Positions 35,306 through 43,604 of a DNA stretch of 64,000 bases are shown here, one piece after another. How positions within the stretch are numbered: position 1 is the first letter of the stretch; each line of letters opens with the position of its first letter. Position numbers and translations under genes: made by a program. The stretch is from DASXVU01 sp963732855. GTDB taxonomy: Archaea > Thermoplasmatota > Thermoplasmata > Methanomassiliicoccales > UBA472. Where the stretch lies: contig CAVTBB010000001.1 of assembly GCA_963732855.1 (NCBI GenBank), positions 124,001 through 188,000 of the forward strand, in the 5' to 3' direction. Below the pieces are notes generated by a model. That model saw nothing but the letters and a program-made list of their open reading frames with translations. It was not told the DNA's origin and made no database searches.

Positions 35306-37840
35306 ATGCTTCAAGGGATGAGCGATGAAGAGAATGGAGCCGCGCCTTCAGTTCCTGAAAAGGGAAAGAAGACCGCCTCTTTCGGACTGACCGGAATGAC
35401 CTGCGCTACTTGTGCCCAGACGATCTCCGAGAGCCTGTCAGGACTGGAGGGCATAGAGAAAGCGGATGTGAACCTGGCCACCGAAAAGGCAATGGTGACC
35501 TACGATCCCTCCAAGGTCAATATCGAAGAGATGCGAAAAGCGGTCATTGACGCTGGATATGACGTCATCATCAACGAAGTGACGTTCTCGATCGGCGGCA
35601 TGACCTGCGCCACCTGCGCGTCAACCGTCGAGGAAGCGGTCCAGGGACTTGACGGTGTGCTCAGCGCCATGGTCAACCTGGCAACGGATAAGCTCACCGT
35701 CCGGTACGATCCGCAGAAGGTTCGGGTCCCGCAGATGAAGAAGGCCATAACCGACGCCGGGTATGAGGTTTTAGAATCCCAAGACTCCGACCAGGAGAAG
35801 ATGGTCCGGGCGAAGGAGCTGCGCCGCCAGAAGATACTGCTCGTCATGGCGTTGGGCCTAGCCGCCCCCATCATGGCCCTGATGCTCCTGATGCAGTTCA
35901 CGACATTGGGGGAGAACCGTTTCCTGATGGACTGGGGGAACCTGATCCTGTTCATAGTAGCCACCCCGGTCCAGTTCATTATCGGATACCAGTTCTATTC
36001 GGGCACCTATAAGGCGCTGAGGAACAAACGGGCTAACATGGACACGCTCATAGCCGTCGGTACATCGGCAGCCTACTTCTACAGCGTGGCGGTCACATTC
36101 TTCCCGTCAGCGTTCATAACAAACGCGGTCTACTTTGACACCTCGACCATGATCATAGCGCTGATATTGTTCGGCAAGTACCTGGAGGTCAAGGCCAAGA
36201 GCAGGACTTCTGAGGCAATCCGCCGTTTGATCGATCTTCAAGCCAAGACCGCGGTGATCATCAGGGATGGGGTCGAGGTAACGGTCCAGGCAGATGAACT
36301 GGATGTCAGCGACGTCATGGTCGTTAGGCCGGGCGAGAAGATCCCCACCGATGGAGTTGTCATCGATGGCCAATCATCGGTCGACGAATCCCTGCTCACT
36401 GGCGAGAGTATGCCAGTATCGAAGTCGGAGAACTCAGAGGTCATTGGAGGCACGATCAACAAGAACGGCCTGCTCAAGGTCAGGGCCACCAAGGTGGGCA
36501 AGGACACGGCGCTGGCCCAGATCGTGCGCCTGGTGGAGAACGCCCAAGCGTCCAAGGCTCCGATCCAGAGGCTAGCGGATCGAGTGGCAGGGGTCTTCGT
36601 GCCCGCGGTCATCTCGATCGCGATCATCACCTTCCTGTTCTGGTTCTTCATCGGCTACGGTCTTTTCAATGTCACCCAGCCCCAGTTCATCTTCTCGCTC
36701 ACGGTGTTCATTTCGGTGATGGTCATCGCATGCCCATGCGCGTTGGGACTAGCCACACCCACAGCGATCATGGTAGGGACGGGAAAAGGAGCGGAGAACG
36801 GCATCCTGATCAAGAGCAGCGAATCGCTGGAAACAGCCGGACGTACCACCACCGTGGTGTTCGATAAGACCGGGACGCTTACCAAAGGCGAGCCACAGGT
36901 CACTGACGTGGCCGTGTTCGGCATCGGCGAAGAGGAGTTGGTCAGGCTCGCCGGGATAGCGGAGAAAGGATCTGAGCATCCATTGGCGGAGGCCGTCGTC
37001 CGCAGGGCTATGGAGAGATCGGGGGAACTGCCCAATGCCGAAACGTTCGAGAACGTACCGGGAATGGGAATCCGGGCGGTGTTCGACGGAAAGGAAGTGC
37101 TGGTCGGCAGCCGCAAGCTCTTGGCGTCGCATCATGTTGAAATCACCGAAGTTGATGCAAAGATGGTCGACTTCGAAGCCCGGGGAAGGACGGCCGTGCT
37201 CATAGCCCTACAGGGTAAAGCGGTCGGTGTGATCGCCATCGCCGATGTTGCCAAGGAATCGGCTATAGAGGCGATCGAGGCCCTCAAGAAGATGAAGATC
37301 GAGGTCTATATGATGACCGGGGACAACGCCCTGACGGCCAAGGCGATCGGGGAACAGCTCGGAATAAGCAACGTGTTGGCGGAAGTACTCCCGGAGGACA
37401 AGGCCAAGGAGGTCTCCAAGCTCCAGGAAGAAGGCAAAATAGTCATGATGGTCGGGGACGGCGTCAATGACGCGCCAGCATTGGCCCAGGCAGACATCGG
37501 CGTCGCCATCGGCTCTGGCACGGACGTGGCCGTGGAGACAGGGGACGTGGTCCTGATCAAGGACGATCTGAAGGACGTGGTGGCGACGATTCAGCTGAGC
37601 AAGCAGACCATGAAAAAGATACGCCAGAACCTGTTCTGGGCGTTCGGGTACAATGTCGCGGGCATTCCCATCGCGGCAGGCGTTCTATTCCCCTTTACGG
37701 GGGCGTTGCTCAGTCCTATCATTGCGGCCGGGGCGATGGCTTTGTCCTCTGTCTCAGTGGTTTCGAACGCCGCTCTGCTGAAGAGGTATACCCCTGAGAT
37801 CAAGAGGAAGAAACAAGAGGATGTGAAGAAGAATGGCTGA
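35306..37840 (+). CDS. copA: Copper-translocating P1B-type ATPase
   Basis: Membrane pump exporting Cu(I). Two N-terminal heavy-metal domains each carry GMTCATCA (near residues 30 and 100). Eight hydrophobic segments follow, with the ion-binding CPC in VIACPCALGLATP near 475. The phosphorylation motif DKTGTLTKGEP is near 519, HPLAEAV lies in the nucleotide domain, and GDGVNDAPALAQADIG is near 716. The length of 844 is typical for CopA with two metal-binding domains. The start may be ATG 35318 (MSDEENG), four codons later. It is divergent from the TRASH regulator and overlaps the small YHS gene at its 3' end. Confidence 0.95.
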   Translation: MLQGMSDEENGAAPSVPEKGKKTASFGLTGMTCATCAQTISESLSGLEGIEKADVNLATEKAMVTYDPSKVNIEEMRKAVIDAGYDVIINEVTFSIGGMTCATCASTVEEAVQGLDGVLSAMVNLATDKLTVRYDPQKVRVPQMKKAITDAGYEVLESQDSDQEKMVRAKELRRQKILLVMALGLAAPIMALMLLMQFTTLGENRFLMDWGNLILFIVATPVQFIIGYQFYSGTYKALRNKRANMDTLIAVGTSAAYFYSVAVTFFPSAFITNAVYFDTSTMIIALILFGKYLEVKAKSRTSEAIRRLIDLQAKTAVIIRDGVEVTVQADELDVSDVMVVRPGEKIPTDGVVIDGQSSVDESLLTGESMPVSKSENSEVIGGTINKNGLLKVRATKVGKDTALAQIVRLVENAQASKAPIQRLADRVAGVFVPAVISIAIITFLFWFFIGYGLFNVTQPQFIFSLTVFISVMVIACPCALGLATPTAIMVGTGKGAENGILIKSSESLETAGRTTTVVFDKTGTLTKGEPQVTDVAVFGIGEEELVRLAGIAEKGSEHPLAEAVVRRAMERSGELPNAETFENVPGMGIRAVFDGKEVLVGSRKLLASHHVEITEVDAKMVDFEARGRTAVLIALQGKAVGVIAIADVAKESAIEAIEALKKMKIEVYMMTGDNALTAKAIGEQLGISNVLAEVLPEDKAKEVSKLQEEGKIVMMVGDGVNDAPALAQADIGVAIGSGTDVAVETGDVVLIKDDLKDVVATIQLSKQTMKKIRQNLFWAFGYNVAGIPIAAGVLFPFTGALLSPIIAAGAMALSSVSVVSNAALLKRYTPEIKRKKQEDVKKNG

Positions 37841-37979
37841 AGACGTCATATGTAAGATGCAGGTGGATGAGAAGACCGCAAAGTGGAAATCAGAGTACCA
37901 GGGAAAGACCTACTACTTCTGCGCACCAGGATGCAAGAAGAAGTTCGACGCGAACCCTGAAAAGTACGCGACAAAGTGA
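37833..37979 (+). CDS. 48-residue YHS-domain protein (possible copper carrier)
   Basis: A tiny protein read from ATG 37833, overlapping the copA stop by 8 bases in another frame. It runs MAEDVICKMQVDEKTAKW, then YQGKTYYFCAPGCKKKFDANPEKYATK. The pattern C-x-M, then YYFCxxxCKKxFxxNPxKY, is the classic YHS/TRASH-like metal-binding domain. Overlap with copA points to translational coupling. YHS proteins often accompany CopA and may deliver or buffer copper (inference). It also resembles the TRASH domain of the regulator at 34544. Confidence 0.87.
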   Translation: MAEDVICKMQVDEKTAKWKSEYQGKTYYFCAPGCKKKFDANPEKYATK

Positions 37980-38127
37980 CTAGAGCAAACCCTTTTATCT
38001 TTTCCCACAGACATTTCGGATCGAAGCATCGCGTGTTATGACCTTGCTCTCGCTGGATCTTTTATATCATTTTTGAAAAGAAGGTAAAGGAACGGGCATA
38101 GTGCCCGCATTTGTAAAGGAATAAGGT

Positions 38128-39710
38128 TTAGTGCTTCGGGTGCTGGTGCACTTTCTCTGCCCGTTCCTTGATCAGCCGCTCATTGGCGTATGCCTCTGCC
38201 TTATCGTCCACTTGCGAGTCGCGAGGCAGCATGACCTTGATCACGGCCAAGGCGTCCATGCCCTTGTCGAACAGGATTGGCGGGATCTTTATCCCGTAGC
38301 GGAGCGTCGTGCCCGTGAGCTTTCCTGGGTTCATGATGTCTTGGGGGTCGAAGTTGTTCTTGATGATGCGGATGTACTTGGCGCCGGTGCCGCGGATGGC
38401 GTCGAGGTTCGAGGCGAAGAACGCACCGAAACCGAGCGGCCTGCCGCCGTACTCCATGGCCATGTCCCCGCACTTCTTATTGAACGAGAATGCGGTCATC
38501 TGGACCAGGTCGTCCGGGTTGAACAGGTAGTAGGGCATGAACATCACGGTGTTCCTGTCCGCCATTATTCCGATGCAGGCACCGGTCATCTTCATGTCGT
38601 ACATAAGCTCACCCAGGCGCTTGGCGTAAACGGCAAAGTCCTTCACCGGGATGATTACCTCTCCAGGTATGCATCCGAGACCGATCTCGCGGCAACGGAA
38701 CTCGTAGCAGTTCTCGGCCCACTCGTGGGCTGCGGTAGCATCGTCGGCCTTCCTTCCACCGTGTTTGGCCATGACCGCGTCGATGACAGCTTCCTCATGG
38801 GCGACCGACTCCTTGTCTCCTTCCAGCACCACGTTGAGGGCGGTGGCGATCTCGGTCACATGCTTACCCGTCTTCTTCAGGAGGGCAAAGTGGTTAGCGT
38901 CCGAAAAGCTGATATGGAGCGGGACGACGCGCTTGTGGGCCAGCTCATGCATCGGTGCTCCGATTGAGGGCAGGTCATTGAAGAAGTAGGTCAGCGCCCT
39001 GAATAGTTCCGGTGCCGGTGTTAGTTTGAAGGTGATATTGGAAATGACTGCCAACGTTCCCTCGGCCCCGCATATTATGCGGGTCAGGTTGTAGCCTGTC
39101 ATATTGTCGCAGACGCCCTTGAAACCGGTGTTGACGATGGTCCCGTCCGGCATCACGACCTCCATGTCGCGGATGTTGTCTGCTGCGCCTCCATACTTGT
39201 AGGTGCCTACGCCGATCCCTCCGGTAGACGACCATCCAGCGATGGTGGCGCTCGGGTAGCTACTCGGGTAGGATCCAGCAGCATGCCTTTCTCCAGACAG
39301 GCCTCATAGACCTGCTTCCATGTGCAGCCGGCCTGGGCGGTGACCTCGAGGTTTACCTCGTCAATCTTGATGATCTTGTTCATCGCGCCGGTGAAGTCGA
39401 TGAGTATTCCAGCGAAAACTGGTGTGGAACCTCCCAGTCCCCAGGTGGAAGAGCCGCGCGGGGTTATCGGGATGCCTTCCTCGGCCGCGATCTTGACGAT
39501 CTTCTGCAGGTCCTCGGTGGACGACGGGCGGACTACGATGTCCGGGACGTTCTTGAAACCAAGTTGAGCCAAGTTCGGCAGCGGGGCAAGGTCGTGGCTG
39601 TAAAGCAACCTCTCCATCTTGCTGGTGTTAACGTTCGCCTTTCCTATTGCATCCTCCAATTTGGCTACGGCTGCCTGGAGGTTTTTGGGTACGTGCTCAG
39701 CGGCTTCCAT
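38128..39710 (-). pseudogene. FAD-linked oxidase (GlcD/D-lactate dehydrogenase family), frameshifted
   Basis: The N-terminal part (39710 down to about 39280) shows the FAD-binding PCMH fold: DIVVRPSSTEDLQKIVKIAAEEGIPITPRGSSTWGLGGSTP. The C-terminal part (from about 39280 to 38128) continues with GSYPSSYPSATIAGWSSTGGIG and ends with FDPQDIMNPGKL, the family's closing motif. Between them one base is missing near 39280, so the first frame runs into TAG 39209-39207. With the base restored the protein would be about 510 residues, normal for GlcD-type 2-hydroxyacid dehydrogenases. No CCG-type Fe-S partner is nearby. Either a recent pseudogene or a sequencing error. Confidence 0.8.
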
Positions 39711-39864
39711 AATCGAAACCCTCGAAGATATAATAAACGAGATTGTAACCCCGAAGCATATCAACGTATTAAAAATCTATCTGTACAATGGCTAGTCAAA
39801 AGTGTAGGTATGTTAAGTCAGTTTTCCGCCCCTGATTTCCCGATCGAATGAAGAGGAACGATGA

Positions 39865-40151
39865 CCCGGAGTTTACGAGGCCGCTGGGTATTTCGTCCGC
39901 CGGTAAGGTCGAGCCAATCTGCAGATGAACTCGTGCCTGAATCCTGGACGCACTGTATCGCTGGGCAAAGGAAGCTTCCGTTAGGATAAGTCCTTTTTCC
40001 ATAGGCGAATCCATGCATCTTTTCGAAACCTGCAGGCTTCGACCGATCACACAGACCCAACTTTCGTCGGAACAGAGACAGATTCCATAGGCATCGTCCA
40101 CAAACGATGCAGGTACCTTTCTGTTTTCCCCAGATGCATTCCGCCTCCGGG
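39865..40151 (-). repeat. Diverged element, copy 1
   Basis: On the minus strand it begins CTCCGGG's complement, CCCGGAG, followed by GCGGAATGC, and ends CTCGTAAACTCCGGG; its ends are complementary. One minus frame is open for about 100 codons without an ATG and reads PEAECIWGKQKGTCIVCGRC, then KRTYPNGSFLCPA, with paired cysteines, so it may be a decayed or unusual small gene. Copy 2 at 40312 shares both ends and nearly the same length. A folded RNA is the alternative. Confidence 0.4.
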
Positions 40152-40311
40152 CCTAGATATTACTAGTCAGTTACCAGTATATCTAACCTCCGACAAGGAA
40201 AAAATCATTCGTAAAAACATGCTATAAAACAACTTGATTTTCATAAACCGGGAACGTTTGGTCGAAACACCCAGCAAGAACTGCTCCAACATGGACAGTA
40301 GAGAAATGGTG

Positions 40312-40587
40312 CCCGGAGATTACGAGACGAACCGGATTCCGACAATCTGCGGAGGTCATTCCACAAAATGACCATCCCCTCAGGCGGCCGTATTCCCTTT
40401 CTGCCCGCCGGTTGCCCCGATCAGCCTGAACGGGACCCCTGCATCTGCAAGTGCACGTCTGGAGACAGGTAATACCTTCTCCTTATATGACGGACCGTGG
40501 TCTCAGCCACGAAAGGAATCAGGATCGAGCAGGAAACCTTGGGGAATTCCTGAACTCTTCCTGTCCGGAACGCATTCCGCCTCCGGG
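40312..40587 (-). repeat. Diverged element, copy 2
   Basis: It shares with copy 1 the minus-strand start CCCGGAGGCGGAATGC and the end CTCGTAA-CTCCGGGC, while the interior is strongly diverged. The terminal inverted complementarity is better here (TGCCCGGAG with CTCCGGGCA, 9 bp). The frame that reads CPEAECVPDRK is closed by stops after about 30 codons. An ATG in another frame gives only 23 codons. Upstream, both copies have a TATA-like stretch at a similar distance. Confidence 0.4.
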
Positions 40588-40755
40588 CATAAGTTATTTA
40601 GTGATTGTAAGTATAAGAATATTAGGCTTTATCCAGACGGTTATCTATCGCGAATTCCATTTTATTCGCGACAATAATAATTCCTTCGAAATTTCGCCAT
40701 TGACCCAGAGCCTCCACCTATCGTAAATGCCCGAACGAAAGCAATTTGGTTCTGA

Positions 40756-40992
40756 CTATTTCTTGTCACGCAGTGCATGGAGTTCTTCATGACAGACCTT
40801 GACCTTATCCGTGATCTGCGCCATCTTATCCCCGCACTTCGACTTGATCCGTTCGTACTCCTCTTTTGTTATCTTACGCTTCTTGTAATGGGCTTCCGCC
40901 TCATCGACCTCAGCTCTATACTCACCCCTGATCGCGTTGAGTTCCTTGATTCGGTGCTCGACTTTTTCCACCTTAGGGTCTACCACGATCAT
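40756..40992 (-). CDS. Small coiled-coil protein
   Basis: A 78-residue, highly charged helical protein: VEKVEHRIKELNAIRGEYRAEVDEAEAHYKKRKITKEEYERIKSKCGDKM. It has the look of a continuous antiparallel coiled coil with an ITKEEYERIK turn (short helical hairpin motif). No enzyme motif. Archaea often have such small SHOCT-like or coiled-coil proteins; function unknown. It stands alone on the minus strand. Confidence 0.6.
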   Translation of the reverse strand: MIVVDPKVEKVEHRIKELNAIRGEYRAEVDEAEAHYKKRKITKEEYERIKSKCGDKMAQITDKVKVCHEELHALRDKK

Positions 40993-41037
40993 TCACCATA
41001 CCAGTACAGTGATTGATAGAGGTATCATGAATATTAA

Positions 41038-41472
41038 TCATTTTCCGGCCGGATCCTCAATACTTGGGGCCAGATCTCCAATCTTTCCGATCAAATAAGA
41101 AATGGATGATTCCTCGATCCAGTATAGATGGGAAAGGCAAGAACAATCCGAGGAACCGAAACCGATCACCGGCTCCGACCCGGCCAATGAGGACAGTATC
41201 CTGCTGAGGACGCACTCAATATCATGGCCGCCTTGAACCAGGAATGCGCCGATCGGCTCTGCCCCCTCCAGCAGGTAGTCGATATGCCAGCGCAACTTCT
41301 TGTCATGTGAGAAATGCCGCCCCACCCGACTTCGGTATCCAGCCATCGCGGACCCGCAGTAAGCGTAGATGCCGGAACGGAACCTGATCGGGCCAAGCTT
41401 GCCCACTGTTATCAGACAATCTCGGTCGAGGGCAACGATCAGGACATAGGTCCCTCGTTCCCCATCTGACAA
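41038..41472 (-). CDS. DUF123 (GIY-YIG-like) protein
   Basis: A 144-residue protein of the archaeal DUF123 family, related to GIY-YIG nucleases: GTYVLIVALDRDCLITVGKLGPIRFRSGIYAYCGSA, YRSRVGRHFSHDKKLRWHIDYLL, then CVLSRILSSL and a cysteine-bearing end FGSSDCSCLSHLYW. The YAYCGSA and RHxxxxKKLRWHIDYLL segments are the family signature. Nuclease activity is not certain. It follows the flavodoxin-family gene by 21 bp on the same strand. Confidence 0.8.
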   Translation of the reverse strand: MSDGERGTYVLIVALDRDCLITVGKLGPIRFRSGIYAYCGSAMAGYRSRVGRHFSHDKKLRWHIDYLLEGAEPIGAFLVQGGHDIECVLSRILSSLAGSEPVIGFGSSDCSCLSHLYWIEESSISYLIGKIGDLAPSIEDPAGK

Positions 41473-41493
41473 TCTGGAGATCGGCCATGCCCC

Positions 41494-42060
41494 CTATTTG
41501 GCAGAGGTCAGCCTGACCGCCAGGGAGAGCACGCGCTCACCCAGAGCTCTGGCCTCCTTCAATCCTTTCTCATCGGTCTTGGCCGCACCTAGCTCCCGGG
41601 CGTAGGAATGGGCGAATGCTTTCGGCGGCAATATCATTCCCTGTAAGGTCATGAAGTCCATCAGCGCCACGGTGGTGAACTCGTGCCCAGCCCGCCCTCC
41701 AACGGCGATGACCCCGCCCACCTTGCCCTCAAGTTTCTTACCCAACCTGGACAGCAAGTAGGTTCGATCGATGAACGCCTTGGTCTGCGAGGTCATTTGC
41801 CCGAAATAGATCGGTGTACCGATGATCACCCCGTCTACAGCCATCATCCGGGGGTATATGGCCTGCATTTCGTCTTCGATTATGCACTTGCCATCCTGAC
41901 CGCATTCGGTGCAAGCCAGACAGCCTTGGATCTGCTTTCCGGACAGTGCCGCGAACTCGACCTCAGCCCCCTTCAACCTGGCGCCCTCCAATGCCTCCTT
42001 GACCAGGACCTCCGTGTTGCCATCGACCCTGGGACTCCCTGAGATACCGATGATCTTCAT
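41494..42060 (-). CDS. NAD(P)H-dependent FMN reductase / iron-sulfur flavoprotein family
   Basis: A 188-residue flavodoxin-like protein. MKIIGISGSPRVDGNTEVLVKEAL is the FMN loop; CLACTECGQDGKCIIEDEM near residue 48 is the iron-sulfur flavoprotein cysteine motif; and VIIGTPIYFGQMTSQTKAFIDRTY is the second flavin-contact loop. It lies 59 bp downstream of mmp7 on the same strand, so it may share that transcript and supply electrons in MCR activation. That link is inference from position only. ATG 42060 is chosen because the fold begins there. Confidence 0.85.
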   Translation of the reverse strand: MKIIGISGSPRVDGNTEVLVKEALEGARLKGAEVEFAALSGKQIQGCLACTECGQDGKCIIEDEMQAIYPRMMAVDGVIIGTPIYFGQMTSQTKAFIDRTYLLSRLGKKLEGKVGGVIAVGGRAGHEFTTVALMDFMTLQGMILPPKAFAHSYARELGAAKTDEKGLKEARALGERVLSLAVRLTSAK

Positions 42061-42119
42061 GAACAGCCCAGCAAGAGTATTCGGCTCACGGACTATTAAC
42101 GTATCCGCTGGGAAAAAGA

Positions 42120-43046
42120 TCAACTGTTGAGCGCGTCCCTCGACTTGACTTCGCACTCGGTCATGATGCGTATGAGTGTACTTCCCTTCATCCTGGAGCC
42201 AGTTATGCGGGAGATGTCGCCCAGCTTGCGGCCATAGACCTCCAGGTCAGCGATCTGCTTCCCGTATTCCTCGAACGGGACCTTGACCCTGAGTCCGTCC
42301 AGGTGCAGAACTATCGGCGCTGGCCGCAATGACTCTCGGACCGCCTCGATCTCCTCCAGGCGTTCCTTGATCTCGGAAGGGTGAACGAAGAGCGGATCTT
42401 CATCGATCTCCTTGCGCCGCTTTCCGATGGTCCTGTCCACTGCAGTGGATACCTCCTCCAGCTTTTCGATCTCCTCAGCGCGGCGCATTCTCTCCACTTT
42501 GCGGCCCACGCCCGAGACGAGCGCTTCGCAGTTAGGCAATTCTGGAATATCCGGACCGCAGACCACGGTGACCGGAACCGAGATATCCTGAAAAAGCCGG
42601 ACCTTGTCCTTGATGATGCAATCCTTGAAATTGCCCAGTACGAAGACCGCAGCATCGTATTCGTCGATGATGGCCTTCTCGTCGGCAGATACCTGCGCCG
42701 TGGCACGCCCCTTTCCCCGGGCCAGCCCCATGACCACGGTGATAGCCCCGTAGCGCCGCAGCTGCTCGGCGATGTCGCAAATCGGGTGGGGCATGTGATG
42801 CCTTCCCAGAGTGGGGCCGACCACCGCTATTTCGGTCCCGGCCAGCGGGACGTCGATAAGCTTGGCCCCGAGTTCGCGCGACTTTGCCTCGATGATCGGC
42901 TGGTCCTCCTCCGGGATGGCCATCGTGACCGAGATCATCACCTGGATGGTGGTCTTCTGGATGACGAACCCACCGATGTCCTCGATCAGCTCGAAAAGCT
43001 CATTGATGCGGTAGACTCCGCCATCGAACAGCAGGACCTTGTACAT
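42120..43046 (-). CDS. mmp7: Methanogenesis marker protein 7
   Basis: A 308-residue methanogen-specific protein, last of the mmp3-6-5-15-17-7 run. The central part (VVGPTLGRHHMPHPICDIAEQLRRYG, VFVLGNFKDCIIKDKVRLFQDISVPVTVVCGPDI) resembles McrC closely in order and spacing, so the two are related. The C-terminal part has charged helices and DISRITGSRMKGSTLIRI. Mmp7 is reported in the literature as part of the ATP-dependent MCR activation complex. The start overlaps the mmp17 stop (TAATG). Confidence 0.9.
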   Translation of the reverse strand: MYKVLLFDGGVYRINELFELIEDIGGFVIQKTTIQVMISVTMAIPEEDQPIIEAKSRELGAKLIDVPLAGTEIAVVGPTLGRHHMPHPICDIAEQLRRYGAITVVMGLARGKGRATAQVSADEKAIIDEYDAAVFVLGNFKDCIIKDKVRLFQDISVPVTVVCGPDIPELPNCEALVSGVGRKVERMRRAEEIEKLEEVSTAVDRTIGKRRKEIDEDPLFVHPSEIKERLEEIEAVRESLRPAPIVLHLDGLRVKVPFEEYGKQIADLEVYGRKLGDISRITGSRMKGSTLIRIMTECEVKSRDALNS

Positions 43047-43603
43047 TAGGACGCCTCCATTTCATTTTGCGTCGCCATGCCCAGGGCGATCTGCTCTGCG
43101 GTCAGCGTCCTCTCCGTGGCGGTGATGGTCATGGAGTTCTCCGATGCCACCTCGTGCCGCACCTTAAAACCTTCGGGCAGAAGCCTCCAGATCGCGTCCA
43201 GTAGCTTCTTCTTCAACTCCTCCTCGGGGTCCAACTTCAGCGACTCGATTTCACTGGCGGTACTTCCCTTGGTGAAGATCTCCATCCTGGTGATCTGCTC
43301 GATCCTTTCCCGGCCGAAATGTCTCCAAAGTAGCGAGAGCAAGCGGGGAGCATAGTTCTCATCGTTGATGGTCAGGAACGTCCCCCCCTCCTTCTCCTCG
43401 ATGGTGGCGATATCCGAGACCATCCTTGAACCCCCAGCCTTCCTCATTCGGATGGAGATGATGAACAGCGGCTCCGAGGGTCGGATTATCAGTTTGACCT
43501 TCTCGATGGAGGTGGTGATACCCATATCGACCAGTGTCCGCTCCAGCAGCAGTTTGTAGCTGTCGTTCGCGTAACTCTCCGGTCCCTCGACGATTATCTC
43601 CAT
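43046..43603 (-). CDS. mmp17: Methanogenesis marker protein 17
   Basis: A 185-residue protein found only in methanogens and relatives. Text includes MEIIVEGPESYANDSYKLLLERTLVDMGI at the N-terminus, FIISIRMRKAGGSRMVSDIATIEEKEGG, and LSLLWRHFGRERIEQITRMEIFTKG. It belongs to the conserved cluster and has been described with the MCR activation machinery; its exact role is not known. It starts 1 bp after mmp15 ends and overlaps mmp7 by one base at its stop, so translation is probably coupled. Confidence 0.9.
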   Translation of the reverse strand: MEIIVEGPESYANDSYKLLLERTLVDMGITTSIEKVKLIIRPSEPLFIISIRMRKAGGSRMVSDIATIEEKEGGTFLTINDENYAPRLLSLLWRHFGRERIEQITRMEIFTKGSTASEIESLKLDPEEELKKKLLDAIWRLLPEGFKVRHEVASENSMTITATERTLTAEQIALGMATQNEMEAS

Positions 43604-43604
43604 C

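Larger units (their letters stand above)
39711..40755. other. Long region without an intact gene; holds two related elements
   Basis: No complete gene is supported over about 1 kb. It contains two diverged copies of one element (39865-40151 and 40312-40587). The remaining sequence is AT-rich and shows nothing recognisable. Confidence 0.4.

Noticed and set aside
38131..38967. 278-codon plus-strand frame opposite the FAD oxidase
   Set aside because: The minus strand has clear family motifs; the plus frame is a high-GC shadow rich in V, H and L.
39865..40151. SRP (7S) RNA, considered because of the length near 290 nt and pairing ends
   Set aside because: The conserved SRP helix 8 sequence and its GGAG/GNAR-type loop are not present, and there are two divergent copies.
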